A stretch of DNA of 64,000 nt, taken from an uncultured Ignavibacteria bacterium (GTDB lineage Bacteria; Bacteroidota; Ignavibacteria; Tepidaquicellales; Tepidaquicellaceae). Under the pieces are notes generated by a model. The model made no database searches and was not told the DNA's origin. It worked only from the letters and a program-made list of their open reading frames with translations. This document shows positions 45,401 through 53,530 of the stretch, piece by piece. The stretch lies in assembly GCA_937974175.1 (NCBI GenBank), contig CALJIG010000036.1:44083-108082 (forward strand), read 5' to 3'. Within the stretch, counting starts at the first letter, position 1, and the number at the start of each line of letters is the position of its first letter. The position numbers and the translations under genes were made by a program.

Positions 45401-45889
45401 TTGAAAAAAATTACAGCGATATATCCCGGAACATTTGACCCTGTAACAAACGGGCATCTTGATATCATTGAACGCGCATCTAAGCTGTTCGATAGCGTAA
45501 TTATCACTATTGCAGTTAACTCAAGCAAGAAACCGCTGTTCACAAAAGAGGAAAGAATGGATATGATTAAGAATGTAACGAAGAAATTTAAAAATGTTTC
45601 TGTAGATGTATTCGACGGATTGCTTGTCTCTTACGCTAAAAAGAAAAAAGCTTCAGTGATAATTAGAGGACTTCGCGCAATTTCTGATTTTGATTACGAA
45701 TTTCAAATCGCTCTTACCAACAGAAAACTTGAGCCCGAAGTAAATACAATATTTTTGATGCCAAGCGAAAAATACAGTTTCCTGAATTCATCATTGGTGC
45801 GCGAGCTTGCTTCATTTAAAGCAGATGTAAAACAGTTTGTGCCGGATTATGTTTTTAAAAAACTAAAAGAGAAATATAAAAAGAGTTAA
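45401..45889 (+). CDS. coaD: Phosphopantetheine adenylyltransferase
   Basis: This 162-aa protein starts with a TTG. It has YPGTFDPVTNGHLDIIERA (T/HxGH nucleotide motif, residues 6-24), SSKKPLFTKEERMDMI, VIIRGLRAISDFDYEFQIALTNR and SLVRELASFKADV. It makes dephospho-CoA from 4'-phosphopantetheine and ATP. It starts 16 bases after rsmD and ends before a strong terminator. Confidence 0.96.
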   Translation: MKKITAIYPGTFDPVTNGHLDIIERASKLFDSVIITIAVNSSKKPLFTKEERMDMIKNVTKKFKNVSVDVFDGLLVSYAKKKKASVIIRGLRAISDFDYEFQIALTNRKLEPEVNTIFLMPSEKYSFLNSSLVRELASFKADVKQFVPDYVFKKLKEKYKKS

Positions 45890-45902
45890 TAGCTGATGTA
45901 AA

Positions 45903-45935
45903 TAAAAAAAGCGGGTTCAAGCCCGCTTTTTTGTT
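45903..45935. terminator. Intrinsic terminator after coaD
   Basis: AAAAAAGCGGG (45905-45915) pairs with CCCGCTTTTTT (45922-45932) around a short loop. It is symmetrical enough to stop both coaD and the convergent thioredoxin-like gene. Confidence 0.92.
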
Positions 45936-45960
45936 TGTAAAAAATGTTTGTTGAGTTATA

Positions 45961-46455
45961 CTAGAGGACCTTACTAAGGTCAGTATTTTTATACTGGTCT
46001 GAACTGAAGAAGTTTAGCATTTTTTGAAACTCACCGGCTTCCATATATCCTGCAAAATTCATAACTTCCTCACCGTTATACTTAAACTTAATAACACTTC
46101 CGTCAGGATTCAAAAACACATGGCTAGGATATCCTGTTGTATTAAATGATTTCGCAAGGTCAGCAACTGTAGTGCTTTTACCGTCATAAGTAACAGGCGT
46201 TTTGCTGTCAGCATCAAGACTTACCCAAACGAAGTTAGCCAAAGCAGACTGAACGCCGGCATTTGTATATACTTCACTTTGCATTTTTTTAGTCCATGTA
46301 TCTGAAGAAGAACCTATAAATAAAACTATTTTTTTATTTGAGCTTTTTGCTGCTGTTAGTCCTTCACTCAAAGACATCTGAGCAAACGAATTTCCTGCAA
46401 AAAATAATACAGCTAAAAACGAAACTAAGACTGATATTTTATATGTGTTTTTCAT
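45961..46455 (-). CDS. Secreted thioredoxin-fold protein lacking the CXXC motif
   Basis: This 164-aa protein has a signal peptide (VSFLAVLFFAGNSFAQ) and a thioredoxin fold of the 'thioredoxin_7'/DUF255-like type: KKIVLFIGSSSDTWTKKMQSEVYTN, then the cis-Pro strand in TTGYPSHVFLNPDGSVI and a final helix. The place of CXXC is taken by GSSSDTW, with no cysteine in the mature protein, so redox activity is absent and a binding role is likely. Confidence 0.82.
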   Translation of the reverse strand: MKNTYKISVLVSFLAVLFFAGNSFAQMSLSEGLTAAKSSNKKIVLFIGSSSDTWTKKMQSEVYTNAGVQSALANFVWVSLDADSKTPVTYDGKSTTVADLAKSFNTTGYPSHVFLNPDGSVIKFKYNGEEVMNFAGYMEAGEFQKMLNFFSSDQYKNTDLSKVL

Positions 46456-46596
46456 AATTACCCTTTCTATTAACTAACGGGTTTAGATATTAAACAAGCA
46501 ATATTGCAATAAGTTTCATTACTTTAATACAATAAAAATAATGAATTATTCTTGAAAATAAAGGGGAGAAGGGGTTGAAAAGTTACAAAAGGGGCT

Positions 46597-47436
46597 TTAC
46601 TTAGCCCCCTGAAGATTTGAAATGATTCCCTGTGAAAGCAGGAATAAAATTATTAAACCAAAAACTATTCTATATACAATAAAAATAAAATTCGTTCTGG
46701 TTTTCAGATAGCTGATAAGAAAAGCAATGGACATATAACCTACAATTCCTGATACAATTGTAGCAATTATTAAATTGATTTTATTCTCAGCTAACAGCTC
46801 AGTTCTTTCAGAATATAACTCATAAAGTCCGCTTAAACTGATGGCGGGAATACTGAGCAGAAATGAATACCTTGCAGCAGTCTCCCTTTTAAGTCCGCAG
46901 AACAACCCCGCAGTAATTGTGACACCGCTTCGCGAACTGCCGGGTATCAGTGCAAGCGCCTGAGCACATCCTATTATTATGCCATCTCTTACAGTTACAT
47001 GCTGCATATCTTTTTTCTTTACACTGATTTTTTCGGCAATAAAAAGAAAAATTGCGAGAATGATTAACATACTTGCAACAACATAAAGCCCGCGCGCATC
47101 ACCGACTATAAATTTTTTGAATACAAGCCCGCAAATCGAAATAGGAATGGTACCGAGAATAATTAACATAAAAACTCTGGACTCAGGATCACCGAAAAAG
47201 TTTTTTGTTTTTAAAGCTCTGAAAAATCCCTGTAAGAGGTTTGAAATATCCTGTCTGAAATAAATGAACGTTGCAATGAGAGTTCCGATTTGAATTACTG
47301 CAGTAAACGCTGCTCCTTCATCTTTCCATCCGAGCAATGCAGGTACCACTCTTAAGTGAGCCGAACTGCTGACCGGAATAAATTCCGTAAGTCCCTGTAT
47401 AATTCCTAACACTATGGCGTGTATAATGCCTTCCAT
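46597..47436 (-). CDS. uppP: Undecaprenyl-diphosphatase (BacA/UppP)
   Basis: This 279-aa protein has eight membrane helices and the family motifs GLTEFIPVSSSAHLRVVP (residues 15-32) and ALIPGSSRSGVTITAGLFCGL. It recycles undecaprenyl pyrophosphate for peptidoglycan and LPS O-antigen synthesis. It is downstream of gyrB but separated by a hairpin. Confidence 0.95.
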   Translation of the reverse strand: MEGIIHAIVLGIIQGLTEFIPVSSSAHLRVVPALLGWKDEGAAFTAVIQIGTLIATFIYFRQDISNLLQGFFRALKTKNFFGDPESRVFMLIILGTIPISICGLVFKKFIVGDARGLYVVASMLIILAIFLFIAEKISVKKKDMQHVTVRDGIIIGCAQALALIPGSSRSGVTITAGLFCGLKRETAARYSFLLSIPAISLSGLYELYSERTELLAENKINLIIATIVSGIVGYMSIAFLISYLKTRTNFIFIVYRIVFGLIILFLLSQGIISNLQGAK

Positions 47437-47456
47437 TAATTTTCTATATTAAAATT

Positions 47457-47482
47457 AAAGGGATGACTTCTGCCATCCCTTT
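47457..47482 (-). terminator. Hairpin between gyrB and uppP
   Basis: AAAGGGATG (47457-47465) pairs with CATCCCTTT (47474-47482) across an eight-base loop. On the minus strand it follows the gyrB stop, with only a modest AT-rich tail (AATTTTAATA), so read-through into uppP is likely. Confidence 0.6.
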
Positions 47483-47515
47483 GTCAAAAAAATTAAGATA
47501 AAATAATTTTACAAA

Positions 47516-49492
47516 CTATACATCAAGATTTGCATACTTGGCATTCTCTTCTATGAATCTTCTTCTTGGTTCGACTTCCTCACCCATAAGTACTCTGAAT
47601 ATTTTATCCGCTGCAGATGCATTTTCATTGTTTACCTGCAAGATTGTTCTTGTTTCAGGATTCATAGTTGTAGCCCAAAGCTGATCTGGATTCATTTCGC
47701 CAAGACCTTTGAAACGTGATATAGCAACGCCTTTAGGGCTAGCAGTACCGCTTGTCTCTTCAGTCTCAATCAGAACTTCACTCTTATCAACTTTCAGTGA
47801 TTTTAATATGCTATCTCTTTCTGCTTCATCGTATGCATAAAATTCCTGTTTGCCTTTTTTAACTTTGTAAAGAGGCGGCTGGGCAATGTAAAGCATACCC
47901 ATATCGATTACCTCTTTCATATGTCTGTAGAAAAATGTTAATAGCAGTGTTCTGATATGCGAACCGTCAATGTCGGCGTCGCACATAAGAATAATTTTTC
48001 CGTATCTCACTTTGTTCGTATCGAAACTGTCAGAGTTTCCAATACCCGCTCCAAGCGCCGTGATAATATCTCTTATCTGTTCGTTCTCAAGAATTTTATT
48101 TATTCTGGCTTTTTCTACGTTCAGAATTTTTCCTTTCAATGGAAGTATTGCCTGAAATCTTCTGTCTCTTCCCTGCTTTGCAGAACCGCCTGCAGAGTCA
48201 CCCTCAACTAAATATATTTCACATTGAGCAGGATCACTGATAGAACAATCGGCAAGTTTGCCCGGAAGTCCGCCTATATCAAGCGCATTCTTTCGACGTG
48301 TAAGTTCTCTTGCTTTTCTTGCAGCTTCTCTTGCCTCGGCAGCGCGTAAACATTTTTCAATGATGCGTTTACCAATGGCAGGATTTTCCTCTAAGAAATT
48401 TCCGAGCTGCTCACCCACTAAGGACTGCACAATACCTTTTACTTCACTGTTACCGAGCTTTGTTTTTGTCTGTCCTTCGAACTGCGGCTCAGGTACTTTC
48501 ACACTCACTACGCATGTTAATCCTTCTCTGAAGTCATCACCTGTTAAAGTAATCTTATCACTCTTAATCAGATTATTCTTTGAAGCGAAGTTGTTAAGCG
48601 TTCTTGTTAATGCTGCTTTGAATCCTTCTAAGTGTGTACCGCCTTCGTGAGTATTAATATTATTCACAAAGGTGTAGATGTTATCGTTGTAAGATTCGTT
48701 ATATGAGAAGGCAACTTCCATGATAATATTTTCTCTATCACCGTTAACATAGATTGGTTTTGCAGTAATTGATTTTTCATCTTCATCCAAATATTTTACG
48801 AAGTCAACAATACCGCCTTTGTATTTGAACTCTACTTCTTTATCACTTCTCTCATCCTTAATAATAATTATGAGGTCTTTGTTAAGATAGGCAAGCTCTC
48901 TTAATCTTGATTCAAGAGTTTCAAATTTAAAAGTTGTTACTTTGAAAATTTCGTTATCTGCTAAGAACGTAACTCTCGTTCCGGTCTTTTCTTTTACTTT
49001 CCCGGTTTCCTTAACAGGAGCAACAGCCTCGCCTCTTTTATATTTCTGATAGAAAATTTTTCCGTCTCTGTAAACAGTTACTTCAAGCCATTCACTAAGG
49101 GCATTCACAACTGAAACACCCACTCCGTGAAGACCGCCCGAAACTTTGTAAGTATCGCGGTTGAACTTACCGCCTGCATTAAGCTGAGTCATTACAACTT
49201 CGAGAGCAGACTTTCCTTCAGTCGGATGCATATCGGTAGGAATACCGCGGCCGTTATCTTCAACTGTAATTGTATTATCTTTGCCTATTGTTAAAATAAT
49301 CTTGTCACAAAATCCCCCGAGTGCTTCATCTATTGCATTATCTACAACTTCGTAAACTAAGTGATGAAGACCGCGTGATGATACGTCTCCGATATACATA
49401 GCAGGTCTCTTGCGGACGTGCTCCATTCCTTTCAGAACCTGAATATCACTGGCTGAATAATCGCCTTCTTTTTTCTGTTTGTCTTTTGCCAT
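47516..49492 (-). CDS. gyrB: DNA gyrase subunit B
   Basis: This 658-aa protein has all GyrB landmarks: VVDNAIDEALGG, DNGRGIPTDMHPTEGKSALE, GGLHGVGVSVVNALS (ATP lid), TOPRIM motifs EGDSAGGSAKQGRDR and DADIDGSHIRTLLL, and LWATTMNPETRTI near the C-terminus. It supplies ATPase and TOPRIM parts of gyrase. It is the last gene of the dnaN-recF-DUF721-gyrB cluster. Confidence 0.98.
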   Translation of the reverse strand: MAKDKQKKEGDYSASDIQVLKGMEHVRKRPAMYIGDVSSRGLHHLVYEVVDNAIDEALGGFCDKIILTIGKDNTITVEDNGRGIPTDMHPTEGKSALEVVMTQLNAGGKFNRDTYKVSGGLHGVGVSVVNALSEWLEVTVYRDGKIFYQKYKRGEAVAPVKETGKVKEKTGTRVTFLADNEIFKVTTFKFETLESRLRELAYLNKDLIIIIKDERSDKEVEFKYKGGIVDFVKYLDEDEKSITAKPIYVNGDRENIIMEVAFSYNESYNDNIYTFVNNINTHEGGTHLEGFKAALTRTLNNFASKNNLIKSDKITLTGDDFREGLTCVVSVKVPEPQFEGQTKTKLGNSEVKGIVQSLVGEQLGNFLEENPAIGKRIIEKCLRAAEAREAARKARELTRRKNALDIGGLPGKLADCSISDPAQCEIYLVEGDSAGGSAKQGRDRRFQAILPLKGKILNVEKARINKILENEQIRDIITALGAGIGNSDSFDTNKVRYGKIILMCDADIDGSHIRTLLLTFFYRHMKEVIDMGMLYIAQPPLYKVKKGKQEFYAYDEAERDSILKSLKVDKSEVLIETEETSGTASPKGVAISRFKGLGEMNPDQLWATTMNPETRTILQVNNENASAADKIFRVLMGEEVEPRRRFIEENAKYANLDV

Positions 49493-49525
49493 TTATATTT
49501 TTCTTTTTTAAAACTTAATTAATTC

Positions 49526-49849
49526 TTATACGAAAATAATATCTTTAACTTTTTTGTTTTTTAGAATTTCATTTACTCTTCCAAGTATCTCTTCTTTGCG
49601 CGCTGAGAGTTCATATCTCCATACTGCATTTTCCACACTGACGTACAGCTTGTTCTTTTTTATGTCTACAGGTTTTGAAAACTGTGAGATAGTATCACCT
49701 ACACATTCATTCCATACCTTCAGGATCTTCATATCCTGCATCTTCTCGCTTAAGCCGATGTATTCCATAAACTCATCAAGCTCATTGCGAAGGTTAATTA
49801 CTTTTCCTAATCGTCCGTCTTTCTTTTCCTGAAACATAGTGTGGAGCAT
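49526..49849 (-). CDS. DUF721 (DciA-like) protein
   Basis: This 107-aa protein has the DUF721 pattern: EFMEYIGLSEKMQDMKILKVWNECVGDTISQFSKPVDIKKNKLYVSVENAVWRYELSARKEEIL. The family includes DciA, which loads the replicative helicase in bacteria without DnaC. Its place between recF and gyrB in the replication cluster fits that role. The start overlaps the recF stop by one base. Confidence 0.88.
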   Translation of the reverse strand: MLHTMFQEKKDGRLGKVINLRNELDEFMEYIGLSEKMQDMKILKVWNECVGDTISQFSKPVDIKKNKLYVSVENAVWRYELSARKEEILGRVNEILKNKKVKDIIFV

Positions 49850-51039
49850 TAATTATCGGTAAAAACTTTTCCGTTTATTACTTTGAAAATTTTCATCTCA
49901 GAAGGATTATAAAACTTGCTGAGATTTTCAGCATACCCCTTATTAGTCGTTGTCAAAAAAATCTGCCCGAATTCCTTCAAATGAGAAATTATCATCGATA
50001 CTCTGTTTTCATCAAGTTCTGAAAGAACGTCATCTAAAAGCAGAACAGGATTTGTTTCCTTCTTATCTTTTAAAAAATCATACTCTGAAAGCTTTAGCGC
50101 AACAAGAAAAGTTTTGTGCTCTCCCTGCGATGCATGATTTTTTAAATCGAAAAAATTTGTGCCTGCTGTTTTTTGCAGACTAAAAATATAATCATCTCTC
50201 TGCGGACCGAATAGCGAAGTGCCTCTTGTTATCTCTTCTTCAAACTTCTTTTCTGCAAGCTTTTCGTATCCTGCCTTTATTGTTTCCTTTGTAACAGCCT
50301 CATATTCATCTATTCCGATAGTGCCTATAGCATCCGACTCGTAGCTTATATAAGGTGTCTGATTCTTATTTATCAGATAAGAAAAATTCTTTGAGAAATA
50401 ATTTAAAAACTCTTTTAAAAACTCAATGCGTTTTACAATTATCTCTCCGGAAACTTCAATGAATTTCTCGTTATAGCTTTGCAATAAATCCTTTAACTCT
50501 CCTGCAGAAATTCTTTGATGCTGATGGTAGCTCCTGAATAAAGCATTTTTCTGTTTAACAAGCTTAACCATATCTTTAAGGTTATTTAGATATAACGGGC
50601 TTGTTTGAGAAATCAGAATATCGAAAAATTTTCTTCTTTCGGAAGGATTGCCATAGGTAATTTCCAGATCCTGCGGCGATAAAAATACTGCCGGAATTCT
50701 TCCGAATATTTCGGATGAGTAACTTGCGACTTTATTTTTATTTAAGTGTATTGCCTTCTTTGCCGAGGGTTTATCATACGCAACTCCTATCTTTTCATCG
50801 TTGCCGTTATCGTTTGTATATGTGCTCTCTATTGAAAAACACTCTGAGTCAAATCTTAAACAATCAGATTCAGATGCTCCGAGAAAACTTTTTGTTAAGC
50901 ATGTGAAGGAAACGGCTTCAAGTATGTTCGTCTTTCCCTGCCCGTTCTCCCCGTATATAAAATTGAACTTCTCATTAAAATCAATTTTCTGGTCTTCGTA
51001 ATTCCTGAAATTATTCAGCGTAATCTCTTTTAAAATCAA
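49849..51039 (-). CDS. recF: DNA replication and repair protein RecF
   Basis: This 396-aa SMC-like ATPase has Walker A GENGQGKTNILEA (residues 31-43), signature region ASQGEHKTFLVALKL and Walker B PVLLLDDVLSELDENR. It loads RecA at gaps. The TTG start at 51039 overlaps the dnaN stop as TTGA, so the two are translationally coupled. Confidence 0.96.
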   Translation of the reverse strand: MILKEITLNNFRNYEDQKIDFNEKFNFIYGENGQGKTNILEAVSFTCLTKSFLGASESDCLRFDSECFSIESTYTNDNGNDEKIGVAYDKPSAKKAIHLNKNKVASYSSEIFGRIPAVFLSPQDLEITYGNPSERRKFFDILISQTSPLYLNNLKDMVKLVKQKNALFRSYHQHQRISAGELKDLLQSYNEKFIEVSGEIIVKRIEFLKEFLNYFSKNFSYLINKNQTPYISYESDAIGTIGIDEYEAVTKETIKAGYEKLAEKKFEEEITRGTSLFGPQRDDYIFSLQKTAGTNFFDLKNHASQGEHKTFLVALKLSEYDFLKDKKETNPVLLLDDVLSELDENRVSMIISHLKEFGQIFLTTTNKGYAENLSKFYNPSEMKIFKVINGKVFTDN

Positions 51040-52478
51040 CTTACTCTTACAGGCATAATTAATTCTATAAAATCTTCGTTATCAGGCTGCTCAGTCGGGT
51101 ATGCAATCGAAGCCTTTGAAGGCTGATTCATCTTAAAAATGATTTCATTCGTCTCAATCTGGTTCACTGCGTCAAGTAAAAACCCTGTATTAAATGCTGT
51201 TGTAAACGGTGTTGCATCAAAATCTGCATCGCCGCTCATAGCGGTAAAATTACATGGCAGAGTTTCTTCAGCTTCCGTTCCTGTCTCAGGATTTTCAGAT
51301 GTAATCGTTACTGAATTATTTTTTATTTCCATCTTTACTCTTTTTGTAATAACGTCGGCGCAAATTAATGCTCTGTGCAATGAGTCCTGTAATTCTTTCT
51401 TTACTATTCTTAAAGTTTTGTTTCCGTCGTTAGGAATAACCGATTCGTAATTCGGAAAAGTCTCGTCTATTAATTTTGAATAAATTTCTGAATCCGGAAA
51501 AAATATTCTTAAATCATTTTCATCAAATTGTATTTCAACTGTTCCTGCTTCACCGCTTAATCTTTGAATAAGATTACATGTCTTCACCGGGATAACAATC
51601 TTACTGTCTGCAATTCCCTTGTGAGTTGTTTTGTAAATTAGCTTTGCTAATCTGTAACCGTCTGTTGCTACAGAACGGATTTCCTCTTCCTTTGCTTCAA
51701 GCAACACACCTGACATATTTCTTCTTATCTCATCTTTGTTCGCTGCATGGAAAACTTTTCCTATTAATCTTTTTAAAACTCCGCTGTTAATTTTCAGCGA
51801 ACTCAAATGATTATTCTCTTCAGGCATCGGGAAGTCATCTGCTGCTTCACCTGATAAATTATATTTTTTGTTGTTCTGAGTTTTTAAAGTCATTCTGCTC
51901 TTGCCGTCAACAGTTATTTCAAGAGTTTTCTTAGCAAGGAATGATTCGGATTTTTTATAAAGTAATTCTACAACTTCTTTCAGCTTTGCATTTGAATCTC
52001 CTAAGTGCTTTAAGTTTTCATCTGAGTCAATAAACTTCTGATTTTCATCTATGAGTGTATCAATTTTTTCCTTATCTATTGCAGTCAGTACTCCTACGTA
52101 AACTAATGACTCGCCGGAAGAATCATATTTGAATCTATCGGCAAACACATCTGTAAGCTTTGCTTCATTTCTTAAATCATCGTAAACGGATTTTTTAAAC
52201 TTCTCCGTTAAGTTTACATTTGAGAAGCTTGATGAAAGCGATTTTGATAAGTCGGATAATTTTTTATACGGAACTGTTACTCTGCCGTCTTCTTTTCCCT
52301 TTACTGATGTCTTTGTTCTGATGAATGTTTCCAAATCAGAAGCTAACATTTCAAGATTATTTCCTTCGAGTATTAACAATACATTTCCTAATATCGGAAG
52401 CGGAGATTTCGTCGGAACTATCGAACTTAATTTATTTAATGAATTAACGAACTGGTCTGCTGCGACTGTAAATTTCAT
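51036..52478 (-). CDS. dnaN: DNA polymerase III sliding clamp with large insertion
   Basis: This 480-aa protein is about 110 residues longer than usual. The clamp ends are clear: MKFTVAADQFVNSLNKLSSIVPTKSPLPILGNVLL at the start, KYNLSGEAADDFP, FDENDLRIFFPDSEIYSKLIDETFPNYE and IELIMPVRV-like end (EDFIELIMPVRVS). The extra sequence runs from about residue 88 to 185 inside the first clamp domain, with charged helices (DKEKIDTLIDENQKFIDSDEN). It begins the recF cluster. No dnaA is adjacent. Confidence 0.93.
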   Translation of the reverse strand: MKFTVAADQFVNSLNKLSSIVPTKSPLPILGNVLLILEGNNLEMLASDLETFIRTKTSVKGKEDGRVTVPYKKLSDLSKSLSSSFSNVNLTEKFKKSVYDDLRNEAKLTDVFADRFKYDSSGESLVYVGVLTAIDKEKIDTLIDENQKFIDSDENLKHLGDSNAKLKEVVELLYKKSESFLAKKTLEITVDGKSRMTLKTQNNKKYNLSGEAADDFPMPEENNHLSSLKINSGVLKRLIGKVFHAANKDEIRRNMSGVLLEAKEEEIRSVATDGYRLAKLIYKTTHKGIADSKIVIPVKTCNLIQRLSGEAGTVEIQFDENDLRIFFPDSEIYSKLIDETFPNYESVIPNDGNKTLRIVKKELQDSLHRALICADVITKRVKMEIKNNSVTITSENPETGTEAEETLPCNFTAMSGDADFDATPFTTAFNTGFLLDAVNQIETNEIIFKMNQPSKASIAYPTEQPDNEDFIELIMPVRVS

Positions 52479-52656
52479 TTATGGTATACGGTAAGTGTTA
52501 TGAGATAAATAATTGGAAAAATAACTAATTTATCGAGTATTTTCAATGAAGTTAGAATGGTTTAAAACCTTTATAACTTGCATAAAAACATATATAAAGC
52601 GAAGGGTGAAAAGAAATGTTTACGGAAGGAGTAAAAATTCTGTAAAATAAAAAAAC

Positions 52657-52687
52657 AAAGCCGTCAAAAAAAAATTCTGACGGCTTT
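52657..52687 (-). terminator. Intrinsic terminator for the metal cluster
   Basis: AAAGCCGTCA (52657-52666) pairs with TGACGGCTTT (52678-52687); on the minus strand it is followed by GTTTTTTTATTTT. It lies just after the last gene of the cysteine-rich cluster and before dnaN. Confidence 0.92.
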
Positions 52688-52709
52688 AAATATAAAAGTT
52701 TCTTAACAA

Positions 52710-53051
52710 TTAATTTACAGCTTCTGTTTCATACCCTGAGTTATTTATAGCATTTTCAATTTCTTTTGCTGAAACAATTTCCGAATCGAAACTTACTTTT
52801 ACTATTTTACTTTTTACGTCAGCTGTTACTTCTTTTATCCCTTCAAGTTTTTTAACTGCTTCAGTAATGGTATTGGTGCATCCGGTGCAGCCAATTCCTT
52901 TGCATTTGAATTGCACTTTTTTTATTGTTCCTTTTAAAACTGTTTGTTCGTTTTCTGTCATTATTTTATTTTTTGCAAGTGTTTTTCCGCCCAGGCCAAT
53001 TATCAGAATAATAGATAACGACAGCAATGTAATAATTTTAATTGATTTCAT
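52710..53051 (-). CDS. Secreted heavy-metal-associated (HMA) domain protein
   Basis: This 113-aa protein has a signal peptide or anchor (IITLLSLSIILIIGLGGKTLA), then one HMA domain with the metal loop CKGIGCTGCTNTI (Cys50, 55, 58, with C-x-x-C at 55-58) and the fold's later part VSFDSEIVSAKEIENAINNSGYETE. HMA domains bind Cu(I), Zn or other soft metals. An exported HMA domain (rather than a cytosolic CopZ) suggests metal relay in the periplasm. It is the last gene of its cluster. Confidence 0.87.
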   Translation of the reverse strand: MKSIKIITLLSLSIILIIGLGGKTLAKNKIMTENEQTVLKGTIKKVQFKCKGIGCTGCTNTITEAVKKLEGIKEVTADVKSKIVKVSFDSEIVSAKEIENAINNSGYETEAVN

Positions 53052-53069
53052 CGATTTAAAATGATTTCG

Positions 53070-53474
53070 TTATTTTTTGGTTTTCTTCTCTGTACTTACT
53101 TCCTTTTGCTCTGTTGAACTGTTTGTATGAGTGCCCGGCGTATTAATTTCTGCATGATACCCGGCTTTGGTAATTGTATTTTCAATATCAGCCGCCGATA
53201 CAATCCCTGATGCAAAAGTTACTTTAGTAATTTTTGTTTTGTAGTCAGATTTAACATCTTTAATACCGTCAAGTTTATTAACTTTTTTAATTATGGTTTC
53301 TTCGCATCCTGTGCAAGTCATACCGTCACATTTAAACTCGACAGTCTGAAGATTTTTATCTGTATTTTGCTCTGTATTTTGTGCGGATGAATTTTCAGTT
53401 TTGGAACCGTTTTTATTACATCCCGCCAGAATAAACAAAGTACAAAATATGATTATTCCAAAATAATTTTTCAT
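53070..53474 (-). CDS. HMA-domain lipoprotein
   Basis: This 134-aa protein has a lipoprotein signal (IIIFCTLFILAGC, lipid Cys19), a Ser/Asn/Thr linker, and an HMA domain with CDGMTCTGCEETI (Cys49, 54, 57). The tail is Lys/Thr/Ser-rich (NSSTEQKEVSTEKKTKK). It is paralogous to the next gene downstream (shared KxVxFKCxGxxCTGC and ..EIENAI..GY patterns). It begins the transcript after a hairpin that ends the barrel gene. Confidence 0.9.
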   Translation of the reverse strand: MKNYFGIIIFCTLFILAGCNKNGSKTENSSAQNTEQNTDKNLQTVEFKCDGMTCTGCEETIIKKVNKLDGIKDVKSDYKTKITKVTFASGIVSAADIENTITKAGYHAEINTPGTHTNSSTEQKEVSTEKKTKK

Positions 53475-53499
53475 CTTAGCCTTGTTTACATTTAAAAAT

Positions 53500-53523
53500 C
53501 CGGAGAAGCTTGAACTTCTCCGG
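53500..53523 (-). terminator. Intrinsic terminator/attenuator in the metal cluster
   Basis: CCGGAGAAG (53500-53508) and CTTCTCCGG (53515-53523) pair perfectly; on the minus strand the stem is followed by ATTTTTAAATG. It separates the barrel gene from the HMA lipoprotein, so the two HMA genes may be partly transcribed on their own. Confidence 0.85.
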
Positions 53524-53530
53524 TAATAAA

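Noticed and set aside
48258..48650. 130-codon plus-strand frame inside gyrB
   Set aside because: It is opposite the conserved GyrB transducer region; its Ser/Pro/Phe-rich makeup is typical of an antisense shadow.
52479..52709. Possible replication origin upstream of dnaN
   Set aside because: The gap has no DnaA boxes that I can see and is largely explained by the metal cluster terminator; the dnaN promoter probably lies here instead.
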